From NCBI GenBank assembly GCA_030686995.1, contig CM060685.1, positions 123,004,823 to 123,068,822 of the forward strand: a DNA stretch of 64,000 nt, given 5' to 3'. Positions 1 to 12,300 of this stretch are shown here, in pieces (within the stretch, counting starts at the first letter, position 1; each line of letters starts with the position of its first letter). A model generated the notes under the pieces. That model was given only the letters and a program-made list of their open reading frames with translations, was not told the origin of the DNA and did no database searches. The position numbers and the translations under genes are program-made. This DNA is from Artemisia argyi. Taxonomy: Eukaryota > Streptophyta > Magnoliopsida > Asterales > Asteraceae.

Positions 1-419
1 AACCACATGAACGAATCGTAATTTATTCTAAAGAAGTAAAGATTATCATATTTGTTTTAGACTTACAAAAAACAGAATACTTAGGAAAAACATATAACCA
101 CAATCTTATAGAGCAACGTTTACATTTACATTTAAATTAAACAAGAGTACAATGACGAGAAAGAAGAACATGGTTACAAGAATATGTAAATATTACAAAT
201 GAACTAGAAATTAATGCAAATTCAACATACTTACCGAATGTTTATGGTAGAAGACACTTCTTAAAGGATCATAACTTCTCACTCTCAACTGGAGGGAGTA
301 TGGCCCTCGAAATCACATAAACTTTATTCTGCAGTTCATATTGAAGCTTTAAAACCACTACTAAAGGAAAAAAATACAGTGAAGCAAATCCTAGTAAACT
401 TACCAGAACATCTATGATT
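1..419. other. 3' flank of the membrane-protein gene, no gene seen
   Basis: AT-rich sequence downstream (in minus-strand sense) of the stop codon of the membrane-protein gene. I see no convincing coding frame, transposon terminus or RNA gene. It probably contains the 3' UTR and polyadenylation region of that gene. Confidence 0.4.
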
Positions 420-2695
420 TTAAGGAGAGAAATGGTTAAAATAATCACGCCATTTGTCAATGAAAGGTAACTCAGCAGGATCCAAGTCTGGAAGTTCCCG
501 GTCTTGAAGGTTGATGATTATCTGCGTGGTCTCACCGAGGAGTTGGACTGTAGCATTGACACTGGACTCCCTTTTCTCTATCACACTTTCATGACATTTT
601 GTAACTATGACTTGGGGTAAGTTGGTGAGACAAGCAGCCACTATATCAGCAATCATTGATGATAATTCCGTGAATAAGTCCTCTTGGCTAAGCTCATTAA
701 TGTTGGTGTGGTAGGAAAGAAGGATGGATTCGGTGATTCGATACATTGAATTTGCGCAAATAAACCGGTAGATAGAATTATCATTTGCGCTTCTAATATC
801 TATAACTTGCACTTGGGTGACCATGTTTTTAGCTGTACTCTTGAACCATTGCAGAATCAATCCTGCTGTATTCACTTCAGGAGCATGGTTTTTCAGATTG
901 TCTCCTACCCATTTGTTGGAGACTTCAACTTCTAGCCACAACACTTTAGCTGCCTTTTGAATGCTTACATACTCATCGGTAGCATTGAGACTTTCTTCCA
1001 CTAGTGTGACATATGTAAGACCTTCACTCACACTGCTTAGCAACCTATCAACTATGTCGTTCTGTATTTTAGGTAGAGAAACAGCAATGGCCGTCAGGGT
1101 TACCAAGGGTAAGCTCCAACAATCCAGGTAATCTTCTGCAAATAAAGGTGGAATATGAAGACTGTCATACTTTCCAACTCCTTCAAAACCTTTAGATTCT
1201 CTTAGAAGATTCACGAGATTGCTCGGTTGTTGTTTTTCAGCTATTTTGATCAAGCGGTTCGCAGATTTTGCAATACTCTTTAATGTGCTCTCTGAAAGCT
1301 CCATGTCGTCTTTCAGTTGCAACACATACCGCCTAAGATCGTTAAAGTTCTCTTGTTGTTCAGGATTTTGTCCCATGACAATACTTGAGGCACTAAACAT
1401 GGCTTTAAACCACTTCCAACACCGAATACAAAACAAAACGCATATCACAAAGAAAATTGGGATCAACGCTATTATCTTACATGCTACCACAACTGTCTTC
1501 TGAAGTCCTAGACAAATGATAAGAAATATGACTTTGAAATTACGGATGACAATCTTGATTTTGCGACTACTGACTGAGAATGGTATGACACTATGTTTCC
1601 AATCATACAGCTTCTGAGTCCAGTAGCTCTCTACTTTAAATACCTTAATATGGTTCCAGATCCATTTTATGGACAACTTAAAGCTCAAGGCTACATAACA
1701 TCTACAAAGTGGTGCAACTGTTCCTACTAGAGTGCCGATATACTGTATTATGATAATTACTGGAATTGACCATTTATAAACCGATCTGTAATGTAGTAGA
1801 CTTCCTCCGAGAGTTAAGCTGTAAGTACATGTATGAGAGTGCTAACAACACATATTACCCCAGAAGCAGAGGTAGTTGCAGAGCATGCTGTGATGAACTG
1901 AGGGCTGCCTGTTCCAGCCATGATCCAATGGTTTTTCACATGCTGCTTTAGCTTCTCAACAGTTAATCTTCCTGGTTGTTGTAACTCTAGGTCCTTCAAA
2001 CAAGTTTCATGACCTGCTTGGTATTTCAATTCTATTATTTGTTTGGACTTAAGAATCGTTAAACCTGAACATGTGTGTATTATTAGCAAGATGAATAGCA
2101 TAGCCACATAAAACAATGCCATTGTAATAAACCATAGACTAATAAAAATTTGAGCTTCTCCAATCACACCCGTATATATTTGAATGCAAACATTCACAAT
2201 CAAGGTGATTACCAGAATATCCAAAACTATGATGTTTGTGAGAAGTTCCTTGCCATTCATGGTTGCTAAAGAAGGCAAAAAATTAGCCATCATGGTGCAC
2301 ATAAATACCATGCTTCCCGTCTTTGCTACCTGGTCTTCATCACCTAGCATTGCATTATTTAAATCCACAGGTAGCTTCATTGCAACAGCTATTACAGTGA
2401 GAGAAGCAGCATTCAGGGTGAAGTATTTACAAGGGAACCATAGTTTTCTGTTTCTGAAACCATGTAACAAATCAGCTACCATTGCTACGATGCAAAAGAG
2501 AGATGCTACCACGATATACATACCAATCCATGGCATAGGTTTGCTGTATTCATTTTGTCGATCTGACTCATCCTTTAAGCTCGAACTAAAAGACTCCAAA
2601 CAATCTCGAAATCTATCCGGAATACCTGAAACAGTGTCAAATTTACAAATGTTGTCTGGCCAGTTGTAGTCGTAGTAGTCCCAAGGTTGGCTCAT
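420..2695 (-). CDS. Uncharacterised plant multi-pass membrane protein, interrupted by one frameshift
   Basis: Two open stretches belong to one gene of about 757 codons. The first (2695-1814, 293 aa, starts MSQPWDYYDYNW) has hydrophobic segments near residues 55-75, 90-108, 125-145, 150-172 and 180-208, plus one at its end. The second (1688-420, 422 aa) has a hydrophobic stretch at about 45-85, then a soluble acidic/helical region ending ELPFIDKWRDYF. Between them the second frame stays open upstream (YRSVYKWSIPV, then IIIIQYIGTLVGTVAPL), so no intron is needed: the frame shifts by one nucleotide around 1814-1830, equivalent to one missing base. From memory, this layout (LWFPCKYFTLNAASLTVIAVAMKLPV, MNGKELLTNI) matches a large plant family of unknown function, usually about 700-800 aa and often intronless. 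It could be a young pseudogene or carry a sequencing error, since the rest is open. Confidence 0.7.
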
Positions 2696-3580
2696 TATGG
2701 GGAAATAAATTGGTGATCAGTGACAATTTAAATAGGAGTAGAAAGATGGTTTAGATTATGAAAACAGCAGGATTTGTCTTTAAAGACTTAAAGTGGGTGG
2801 TAATAATGCGCGAATGATATAACAAAATCCAGTTCTAAAAGAATGTATGAGCGATGAAATCACGAAATGGAACTTCGAATGACTTTCCAACAAAATTTGG
2901 ACACGAAGACTCTGTGTGTGACTAAAACATGCAACACAACTAATTAATACATAGACTTAGTTTGTGATATGCACTATAATACTTCCATCATTTGGCCCAC
3001 CCTTGAATTGAAATGTTCATTATTTGGGAAAAAAAAGACTATTATAATTTACAAACCGAGTTGAACGCAACGACTAACTGCACGCGCGTTGCATATTCTA
3101 AAAAACTAATTATCTTTATTTTTATTAGCTTGACTTGTAAGTTGCAAAGAAACATTCTATACAACACAAATAGTTTAGGCTGGTGTTTGATATAATTTGT
3201 ACGTTCGTGTTAAATACTATTTTTAGAGGATAAATAAAAGAGTTTGTCTAATGGGATAGGGTAGAGTTGAGATCTATAAAGAACCCACACTTGCAATAGT
3301 ACCAATCTTGAAGGGCAAAAAAGACAATTATATAAACTAAAAAAATGGCTACCTTCATTTTTCTCTAAAAAAATTAGGGCAAAAAACACACACACACACA
3401 CACACACACAAAATCCCGTATATCACTATTGATCACCACCGGCGAAAACCTTCAATTCCGTCAATCCTCCGCCATCGAAGCCTAAAACCTTCAATCCTGT
3501 CATCAATTTTCACCATCGAAGCCTAAAACCTTCAATTCCCTCATCAATTTTCATCATAAATCTGTAATTACACCTTCACC
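2696..3580. other. Upstream intergenic region
   Basis: This is the upstream flank of the membrane-protein gene, so its promoter and 5' UTR should lie at about 2696-2900. I could not assign a TATA box with confidence. The rest is AT-rich and includes an AC microsatellite. From about 3420 there are repeated short phrases of the type 'cct-aaaaccttcaat', which look like the edge of the palindrome-rich repeat locus. Confidence 0.35.
3386..3411. repeat. (AC)13 microsatellite
   Basis: Uninterrupted dinucleotide AC run of about 26 bp, preceded by an A tract. Confidence 0.95.
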
Positions 3581-3581
3581 G

Positions 3582-3863
3582 TTGCCAAATCCTTCATTAA
3601 GCCATCCTCAAATACGTCAACGCCATAGCTCTGCCGCCGTAACATCATCTGAGATCGTTATGGAAGAAGAAAACATAGCTGAGATAATGGTGGATGGTGT
3701 GGGTATGGAAGAAGAAAATATAGTTGTTAATGAAGGTAATTTACTATTTGTTCAAGTTATGCATGTTGAAAATCGTGTGGTGGATTCTGAAATCCAGGCT
3801 ATGGGTGAAGTTGTTGATGATCCAGATGCAAAACATGTGTTTGATGAAATGCATTTGCGATAA
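3582..3863 (+). CDS. Hypothetical short acidic ORF in a repeat locus
   Basis: A 93-codon ORF with a repeated MEEENI motif (about residues 27-32 and 42-47) and an acidic, valine-rich composition. It ends just where the first AATCACATGTGATT palindrome starts, and its stop codon overlaps that palindrome. I recognise no domain. It could be the first exon of a transposon gene (the acidic N-terminus resembles the lead of some plant transposase-derived proteins) or chance. No splice-compatible continuation is obvious. Confidence 0.2.
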   Translation: MPNPSLSHPQIRQRHSSAAVTSSEIVMEEENIAEIMVDGVGMEEENIVVNEGNLLFVQVMHVENRVVDSEIQAMGEVVDDPDAKHVFDEMHLR

Positions 3864-6214
3864 TCACATGTGATTTGGAAGCAAAACTACATATGATTCT
3901 TTAACAGGTAATTCATATGAGAGGTAAGCACTCATCTTATTGTTACCAGTTCTTTACTGTTTCAAAGTCGGCATCAAAAAGATAAGTTTTAGCAGCCTTC
4001 TCATGGTAAGAGGCTCGATCTTCCTTTTGGGTATTTAACCCATTGGATGAATCTACCGATTACATGTCAAATCAAGCAAAACATTTCGATACAATGGGAT
4101 TGAGAGGAATGATGTTTCTAGTGACCAAGGGAAGCAAATCTCATCATTGCACTGCTTCACATGTGGAATCAGGTAAATGCAATATATGATGTTGTGAGTA
4201 GTTTATACAAGAAAATCACCTAAGATTTTAGTAGAATCATATGTAATTTTAGTACATTCACATGCGATTGTAGTAGAATCATATGTGATTTTAAAATTTT
4301 GAAACAAAAACATGTTAAACTATTTTAAGATCATAATATTGGTTTGTTTTTCAGAAAAAAAAATGTTTAATGTTAACTGCAATTGTGTGTATTTTTTTAT
4401 TTTTATTTTTTTTTTCCTATTCAATCTTGCCTTGTATATGACATATGAAGAGATCCAAAAGTGTAAATTCTATCCACCTATCGGCAGGTACCATTCTCAT
4501 TGTTTTACTTAAAATTACTCTTGTTCTATGATTGCAGAACACATAAATTACTCACAAATTACTATTGTTATATGATTGCAGTATAAGAAGCATTACTACT
4601 GAAGTTGGAGCTGTTGTGCTTCAGGCAGAAGTCACTAAAGAAAAATAGAACTTCAAGCTAGAGCTAAGCTGAGTAAGAAATGTAGACACAAATGGAGAGA
4701 AGACTAGCAAGAACACAAATACAACATGTCCGTCAAATCCAAAATACTTTGTTTAGTTTTGGATTTTTTATATTTTTGTATAACTTTTGCAAAAGTGTCA
4801 TGGGGATCTTAATTCAACTATTTTTAATTGAAAATCTTTTTGCTTGATGTTCTAGTAAATTTGGTATTACACTGAATAATTATTTGATGTTCTAGCAGAT
4901 TTTGTATTACATTGAATAAAAATGCAAGTTGTGCAGTTACATTCTGTGAATCATATGTGATTCTACAAAATCATATATGATTTAGAAAAATCACATGTGA
5001 TTCATAAACAAATCATATGTGATTCATTAACAAATCACATGTGATCCAAATCTAAAACTTGCCAAGGCTACAACAATAGATTATGACATTTAGCAAAATT
5101 AAAGAAGATACATGTTAAAAAATTCAGCAAAAAAAGAGCCGTTAAAAAGATCATTACAACTTGTACATAATTCGATAAACCAACTACGACCATAAACAAA
5201 CTACAACCATGAGTTATCAAAAGACTACCATTAGTCATATGAAAGACTGCCATAAACAAATTCTTACCACTACGACCATCAAAACTACACCAAAATCAAA
5301 AGACTACAAAATCAAATCTCAACACCATGAGTACTACGACCATCAAACGACTAACAAATCGAGAAAATACTCATGTTCTTGACTTTCACGATGACCCATG
5401 TTCCCACAGCCTTATCTCCTTCCTCGGACTCTTCATCTGCAATCTCATTTTGCTAGTCTTCTCTCCACTGTGTCACCCTCTTCTTCATCATCACGATCTT
5501 CAATAGAATAGGAGGTTTATGTTTAACATGAGCAGGTTTAGGTCTGACATGAGGTTTCGGTATGACAACTTGTTTTGATTTTGGTTGAGTCCTCTTAGCT
5601 GCTTCCTTTGTAAACTTCAACTTAAATTTCACATTATCTCCAACAGTTTTTACTTTGATCCACCTGCACAAACTGAACCATCCAAACAAAAACCCGTTAC
5701 CCACATTTCTCATAGAACCAAGTTATATAGCTAGACTTCAACTTCCTTTGTTAAAATGCAAGTTGTAAAGTTACATTCTGTTAATCATATGTCATTGTAC
5801 AAAATCATATGTGATTCAGAAAAATAATCTACAAGCAGGTGTTTAATGAGAAAATAACCAAAAAGTGTTTCATCTAGATAGATAATACAAATCAAACACT
5901 TAGCCTTCAATAAGAAAGATAATGCCAATCAAACTCAAAAACATGTGAAAACCCTGAAACATCAGTATAAGCACTAAAAACATCAGTATAAGCTAGAATC
6001 ATATATGATTTTAGTAAGAATCACATATGATTCTACTAGAATCATATATGATTTTGCAAAGCATCAAGCAAAATGCAGACTCATGCAAAAAACGACTTAT
6101 CATTTGCCGGAAAAGCATCCAGCAACACTTGGCCTTCAATAAGAAAGATAATACCAATCAAACTAAAAAACAAGTGAAAACCTGCAACATCAGTATAAGC
6201 ACTAAAAACATTAG
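3864..6214. repeat. Palindrome-rich repeat locus, left half
   Basis: AT-rich noncoding DNA with many copies of a 14-bp palindrome of consensus AATCAYATRTGATT, single (near 3864, 4238, 4276, 5787, 5806) or clustered (4949-5045, 5998-6055). Short ORFs here (for example 5453-5713 minus, lysine/proline-rich) show no recognisable domain. The same motif resumes at 33181 after element D, so this is one locus split by D. The parent element is not identified; a non-autonomous DNA transposon or satellite-like array is possible. Confidence 0.6.
4949..5045. repeat. Cluster of five AATCAYATRTGATT palindromes
   Basis: Five consecutive copies of the 14-bp palindrome (the last one lacking its final base), variants ATATG, ATATA and ACATG at the centre, spaced about 20-23 bp and separated by A-rich linkers. 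Each centre contains a CANNTG-like or ATATAT core. Confidence 0.85.
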
Positions 6215-6219
6215 TATAA
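5990..6219. repeat. About 230-bp repeat unit, copy left of element D
   Basis: This unit (three palindromes, then a segment ending in repeated 'cagtataagcactaaaaaca') is repeated almost exactly at 33176-33412. A partial copy precedes it at about 5890-5990. The bases just before D are TATAA (6215-6219), and TATAA follows D at 33176-33180. D therefore inserted at the junction of adjacent tandem units. Confidence 0.75.
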
Positions 6220-7838
6220 TGATGCGTGGGAATTGCACCAGGCTTTACCTCTCGAGGGATCTCGAGAAGATTACAACCCCCACCAGGTAGTGTACCTGAT
6301 CGTTGTAGTATAGTATAGTGACAAGTACCGGGAGATTGATCGTTCAACTCAGGAATAGTGTCGTTAGGATTGAAATTAATCTAACTAGGTCTAAAGGTGA
6401 AGGATGATTCTTTTTGTATTTTTATATTTTATGAAAAGCAAGTAAAAATCTCGGGTATTGGAAGGAGGAGCGGAATTAGTTGCTAATCAACTAACCCAAA
6501 AGCTACTAATCAAACTAATGTGCAAGAAAAATAAACTAAGGTTCTACAAGATAAGTGAAGCATGTCTACCTATGATATGTTACTCCTTGCTAGCTATCCA
6601 ATTCTACCTATTGAATTGTCACACCTTGTTTTAATTGACGGGTTGTATTCCTTAATACCATTCGTGGGGTGGCGTACGTACTTCCCCAACTTTATAAGCT
6701 CCTACTTCACTCCTATGTAGAGCCTACAAGAAGCTCCTAATATGGGATCATTAGAATTCGCTAACGCATTAAATACAACCATAATAACCTAGTACGCATT
6801 GGTTCATGTTTCTTAAGACGTTCAAGCATGTTACCCTATGGATGTCTGCCAGTTTTCTTAAGCCTAACATCGAATACAATCAACCAAACAAGAGACAATA
6901 GGAATCAAGAATTATAAACTAAACCAATTAGACCTATCGAAGTGTCACACCCTAATTGATGAAGAGAGACACAAACATCAACAAGGAATCAATAAGATCT
7001 AATCAATTATATACAAGTTTCACACAATCATAAGTAGACACAAGGTGAATTAGCCAAGCATAATTAATAAAGAACAAGCAACAATAATGATAATTGAAGA
7101 CATGAATTAAGATAGAATCATCAAACCATTACAAGATGTTTATGGAGTGATTGAAACCCTCTAAGTTGCTGTAAAAACACCCACCTAAACCCAGGAATCG
7201 ACTTTAGGGTTTAGGGCTTACAAAAAGTGAAGTTATGTTATATTTATAGGCTGATTTTCTGTCGGCCCGATCATGACGGCGTCAGACCAATCATGAAGGT
7301 GTCATGACCAACTTTTCTTCACCAAATTGTAGATCTCTTCATCCTCTTCGCGTGGGCTTTTGAATTACCTAAATCCGAGTTCGTATGCAAAAGTTATGAC
7401 CAAAACAATATCAGCTACTCCGTGCGCAAGTTTTGACAAGTTAACACGTGACGGCCTACGTGACGCCTTCAGGAAATTTTCTAGGCCATCACTCTTTAAT
7501 TTTACACGTGACGGCCTTGGGTGACGCCGTCATCTCCAATGCACAAAACTTTCTGGACCGTCACGGAATTTATCCACATCCACCTCTTGTATTACTCTTG
7601 ACGCCGTCATGTAGAACCTTGTGACGCCGTCAGGTACTATTCCCAGCAAGGAAAATTAAGACTTTGCCGTTTTCTTCACTTTTATGCTCCAAAAACGTCC
7701 AAAATGCTTCCTTTTCCAGAATTCACTCCAAAAGTACCTAAAATCACAAAAGGAACGATTTAGGGCAATATTTGATCAAATAAATTCAATTCCGGGCTTA
7801 AATGACCCCCTAAAAATGGATCATTTTTCGCCTCATCA
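6220..7838 (-). repeat. 3' LTR of element D (1.6-kb subtype)
   Basis: Begins TGATGCGTGGG and ends CGCCTCATCA on the plus strand, so it is a minus-oriented LTR of 1619 bp. Near-identical to 31556-33175. Contains several TGACGGCGTCA/TGACGCCGTCA elements (7274-7284, 7522-7532, 7599-7609, 7622-7632) in its upstream half as transcribed. Confidence 0.9.
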
Positions 7839-8444
7839 TATACTCCTACACATGAGATTTTCTTGTCCTCAAGCAAATGCGCTTTTATTCTAATCAAAAT
7901 ACAAGTTAGGGGTCATTTAACACTAATATAAAAGTAATTACAACAAATAATCGTTCCACTAAAGACCAAAGACAAGCACGGAGGTCATACACTAGCACCT
8001 CACAAATAGTGTTTAGATACTCACATCTCTCGGGTGTAATAAAGTACACATCACAATATGGAAATGGAAAACATCTCTCACTACCTGTCATAGCAAAATA
8101 GATTACCATAGGCTTGGGAAAGGATCAAACCTCCACCACATAGCGTAAGCACCTAGGATAAACTATCAAAGATGTCTTTTAAAGGGTTATAACGTTAGGT
8201 GTAGCGATATGGAATACACGGTTTTGTTGGATAAAGGCAATCTTACTGGTGGCGAGTTAATTATCTTGGTTAATTACATGTACAATATGGCGTTGCTAAG
8301 CCAAGACTAGACTCGACTTAAGCTAATGAAAAAAATAACAAAAACATAAAACAAACATAGAATGAAACGGGATGGTAGTCCGTATGTTTTTTTTTTCTCT
8401 TTTTCTTTTTCTATTATTTTTTTTTCTTTTTTTTTCTTCTTTTT

Positions 8445-8484
<40 letters not shown>

Positions 8485-10288
8485 ATACACTCTTACCCTA
8501 CCATCCAAAATAATACATCATAGGGAATGAACATTCCCTTTACACTTGAATTTTTACATACTTTACAATAAACTAATCTAATAACTCGAATTAAGATAAT
8601 CAAAACACTTGGAGAACTTTTAAGATTAAAGCACATATGGGGGTAATAATAGATGTTCTTCCCCATTACTCCATAAAATAAGTACTTTACCCATGAGTCT
8701 CAATCGTCCCAAAACAATATGTACAAGGATATGACTCGACTTAGCAACCATGTAATCAATTAGATAATTAACTAAAGGTTTAAACAAATAACAATAATGC
8801 GCTAACGATGAGTGCATACACGGAAGGCTAAGGCGATTTGGGTGTACATTTAAGTGGGGTGTAAAAAATTCTTCCTTTAAGTAAGATGCTTAAAGTTAGA
8901 AACGAAATGATAGGCTCGGAGGGGTGTACTAGGGGTTTCGTGTGCTAAAAATGAGTACAACGCTAATGGTGTGGGAAAAATTAATTGACTTTACTAGCCA
9001 AGTAATATGACATAAATGGTCAAGTAATTATGATACGGGTTTAACACAAGGGTGATCCTAATGCCTCTTATCATGTAGTAAATCCTACTACACGAATGTA
9101 GTCTCACTAGCGGTCTCGGGATGCATCACTAACGCAAGTTCTAGAATCTAAATGCTACCGGTACACTCATAAGCACTAATAGTAAATGCTTTTCGTATCA
9201 AATCTAAAGGCGAACCTCACATATTTGGGTGGAAAATTTTTCTGAATGGTACGGTTTTGTGCTAGTCATACAACTCCTATCCATGAGATGCTAGCTATGG
9301 CTAAAGTTTCACTCCTAAATGTTGTAAAAAAATTTAAATTTGGCGCTAAAATTACACTAACAAGTATTTCTCATAGTTTTATTACACATCTACCATCAAA
9401 CAAAAAAACTCAAGTGAAAGTGTATCCTATAAGGTATCATCATTTACCCTCCCCTTACACTTAGGATGAACATTGTCCCCAATGTTCAATTAAAGAATGT
9501 AAAAGTGAAATAGGTAAAAGAATGAAATCAAATACTCCCCTGATTCATTCGGTGTGGATAGTGTGGTAACAAGGTTAGATCTTCCTCCAAGAAAATGAAC
9601 AATCAAAGCTTCCCTTCCAGAATATAGATCATCTTCTTGTCATACATAACCTATTAAACCTGAGAAAACAAACAAGGCAACCTCGCATAAAATCGGCGGC
9701 AATCTATATATGATAACAAATCCTAGAAAACAAAGTAAGACATAATGCTTGTGGAATGAATGTTTGCAGATTCCCTGGAGTTTATAAAACTAAAGATTTA
9801 ACAAAAACTTTAAGACTCCGTTAGAAAAATAAAACTAGCAAAATTTCCAGAATTTTACACATGACGCCGTCAGGAATTTCTTCCTGACGCCGTCAGAAGT
9901 GACCTGCAGAAATCTTTACGTTAAGTTTCCAGAAAATTTCTGGAAAACTTATGTCCTACTTTCTGGAAAATCCTGCAAAACATCATTATGACTCGATACA
10001 AGCATTTGACTCTAACAAATACTAATATACATGTTCATTTAATATTGTGGAGAATCATGATCAATTTTGTTTCTTAAAAACATATTTGGGGTTTCCCCTT
10101 ACACTTATCTTTTGTGAAATACCTTTGGATGAATTTAAGACAAATCCAAATGACAAAATAAAGTATTCTCACCATACGGAAACAAATAACATTCAAACAA
10201 ATAAAAATCACACAAATCATGGGTTGCCTCCCAAAAAGCGCTTTTCTTTATTTACGAGTCTTGTAGCTAGACTCAAGGTCATGGGTTA
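7839..10288 (-). other. 3' noncoding region of element D, left copy
   Basis: About 2.45 kb between the protease-tail stop codon and the 3' LTR, near-identical to 26329-28833. It holds a long T/C tract (8387-8482), a pair of TGACGCCGTCA palindromes near 9864 and 9888, a 'CCCTCCCCTTACAC' plus 'CATTGTCCCCAATG' block at about 9446-9489, and a GGTTGCC-CCCA-AAGCGCTT block at 10218-10243. The last two blocks also occur downstream of pol in element C. ORFs here look accidental. Confidence 0.7.
8387..8482. repeat. Pyrimidine (T/C) tract in element D
   Basis: About 96 bp of T with scattered C and two adenines, ending in a run of more than 25 T. In the element's sense this is an A/G tract in the 3' region. 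Its counterpart lies at 26877-26981. Confidence 0.9.
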
Positions 10289-10786
10289 CTACATGACATG
10301 GGTGAGTTCCTCATTGAGGACATCTTTGGGATCAAACTTAGGTTTCAACTTCCTATCGGTTTTCTTAGTGCGGTATGACCTTTCAAACTTTTCTCCATCC
10401 GGATTATACAAAATCATCTTCATATGCCATGATCCGTCACCTTCCTTAGGTGGCTTGTCCCACCTCCATTTACACTTATCCCCCTCTCTCTTCCACTTGT
10501 TCATCTCTATGTTAATAGGCATTACGCTTAAGAACTCAATCATTTTCCTAAAGACTAGGGGGTCCTCAAAAGGGTCTAGCTTTTCATCTCTAGCTATGAG
10601 TTGTTCCACCGAATGTGTTTTATCGATGAAATCTTTTTTTAGATAGAAAGGGCGTTGGGGTCCTATAAAGTTTCTTTCTATCCAAGGTCCATATCTAGAT
10701 GGTCTCCTATTCATCTCTACCCAATGTGGTGTCGGTTCATCCTCACAATCATAGCTATGTTTCTTAACATCATATACCGACCAGGC
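10289..10786 (-). pseudogene. C-terminal tail of the element D Gag-protease polyprotein, truncated copy
   Basis: The in-frame sequence runs from about 10786 down to the TAG stop at 10289. It contains the module NRRPSRYGPWIERNF, PFYLKKDFIDKTHSVEQL, FRKMIEFLSVMPI and KCKWRWDKPPKEGDGSW, and ends LNEELTHVM. It matches the tail of the fuller copy (29330-28834) almost residue for residue and keeps the correct frame through a C5 run where that copy has C4. Homology stops at about 10786, so the protease core and Gag are missing and an LTR fragment follows. I do not recognise the module: tryptophan- and lysine-rich, about 140 aa. It has no RT motif. Confidence 0.65.
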
Positions 10787-10796
10787 TTAACAAATA

Positions 10797-11577
10797 CTGT
10801 AAAAACTAGGTCTAGAGGTGAGGGATGATTCTTTTTGTATTTTTATGTTTTATGAAAAGCAAGTGAAAATCTCAGGTTTTGAAAGAGTGGGCGGAATTAG
10901 TTGCTTGTCAACTAACCCAATAACTAAGATGCAATCAAAATAAAATAACAAAAATGAAAATAAAGCTAATTTAACTAATGGTGTGAACAATAAATGGGAA
11001 AATTTTGTTTACTTAGATTTCATTACTCCCTAGATATCTTTTACAGGTTGATAGTTTGTTACAGTTGCGTGGATGACGGGTTATATTCTTTAATACCAAT
11101 GGTGGGGTGGCGTACGTACTTCCCCATCTCTATAAGCTCCTACTTCACTCCTATGTCGAGCCTGCAAGAAGCTCCTAACATGGGATCACTAGAATTCGCT
11201 CATGCATTAAATACAACCATAAAAACCTTAGTACGCATTGGTTCATGTTTCTTAAGACGTTCAAGCAAGTTACACTATGGAAGTCTGCCAGTTTTCTTAA
11301 GCCTAACATCGAAATCATTCATCCGTAACAACTATAAACAAGCAATCAACCCATAATCAACATCTAGGTTTCATTACATCTAAGCAAACATACAAGAGAT
11401 CTAGCCTAGCATGTTAAAATCAAGACAAGCGTAAGATATATTCAAACAACACATAGACATATTGAATGAATTGAAAGGATACTTGTCTTAATTGAACATG
11501 AAAGGTTTCAAGGGGTGAAAACCCTTGAAAATACTGTAAAAGTCGAGCTAGGGTTTATTCAACTCGTCCCTAAAATT
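10797..11577 (-). repeat. Internal fragment of an E-subtype LTR
   Basis: Matches 25079-25860 of the complete E-type LTR, including the block GGGGTGGCGTACGTACTTCC, but lacks both LTR ends. On its left about 10 bp of filler separate it from the protease tail. On its right it fuses directly to a gag fragment within the shared string GAGGACAATTTT. It looks like a deletion or recombination scar. Confidence 0.7.
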
Positions 11578-12300
11578 GTCCTCCCATCCTTCTTCTTCGT
11601 ATTGTGCTAATCCCTCAAGAACTTTCCAGCATTTATCAACGCTAAGTCTATTTAGCCTGCCATTGGCTGCGTAATCTATGGCCCTTCTTGTTTGATAATT
11701 AACTTTATCGTAAAAGATTTGAATTTGGAGCCATGGTTCAATGCCATGATGACGGACTTTTCGGAGCAAGTCTTAGTATCGTGTCCATGCTTCACAAAAG
11801 GTTTCACCTTGACATTGTTGGAACATCAAGATATCATTTCTGAGCTTGGTAGTTCTCCCTGGTGGGAAAAATTAAGCAAGTAAACGAGTGGTGAGATCAT
11901 CCCATGAGGTGATGGATCCCGCGGGTGAACGTTCAAGCCATTGACTAGCTTGATCACGTAGAGAGAATTGGAATAGGCGTAATCGGGTTGACTCTCTAGT
12001 TGTAACATCAAGGTCTATAGAATCTACGATTTTAAGGAAGTTCTTGAGATGTTGATTAGGATCTTCGGAACGAAGTCCATGGAATGCACATCCGCTTTGC
12101 ACCAACCGGATGGTGTCGGATCGCAAGGGGGACACATTGGCTCCTTGGGCGAGCTCAATAGTGTTTCGATAGCCTTGGTGGCTAGGTCGGGAATACTCTC
12201 CTAGGGTTCGGGGCCTAAGAGGTTGGTTAGCTAGTGGTGGGTTTTGTGGGTGGCCTTGTTGTGGTGGGTTGATGGGTTCAAAGATGTTACCACCTTCCAT
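11578..12300 (-). pseudogene. N-terminal gag fragment of a second Athila-type body
   Basis: One reading frame from ATG at 12300 (MEGGNIFEPINPPQQ) through the retrotransposon Gag core (LRLFQFSLRDQASQWLERSP, SITSWDDLTT, HHGIEPWLQIQIFYD) down to about 11569, where it runs into LTR sequence. Two in-frame stops interrupt it; the one at about 11872 is a CAA-to-TAA change relative to the sister copy. Its latter part (RRAIDYAANGRLNRLSVDKC) differs from the equivalent of 31385-28834 and element B, so this gag is a different subfamily or a chimera. Gag would form the particle shell that packages element RNA. No zinc knuckle or protease is present in this piece. Confidence 0.7.

Noticed and set aside
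2184..2669. 161-aa plus-strand ORF opposite the membrane-protein gene
   Set aside because: Shadow of the real minus-strand gene; no independent protein signature.
4949..5045. Regularly spaced palindromes as a CRISPR array
   Set aside because: Repeats are 14 bp and spacers are A-rich linkers of fewer than 10 bp; the genome is a plant's and no cas gene is present.
10047..10646. 199-aa plus-strand ORF in element D
   Set aside because: Runs antisense to the conserved protease tail; composition and frame fit a shadow.
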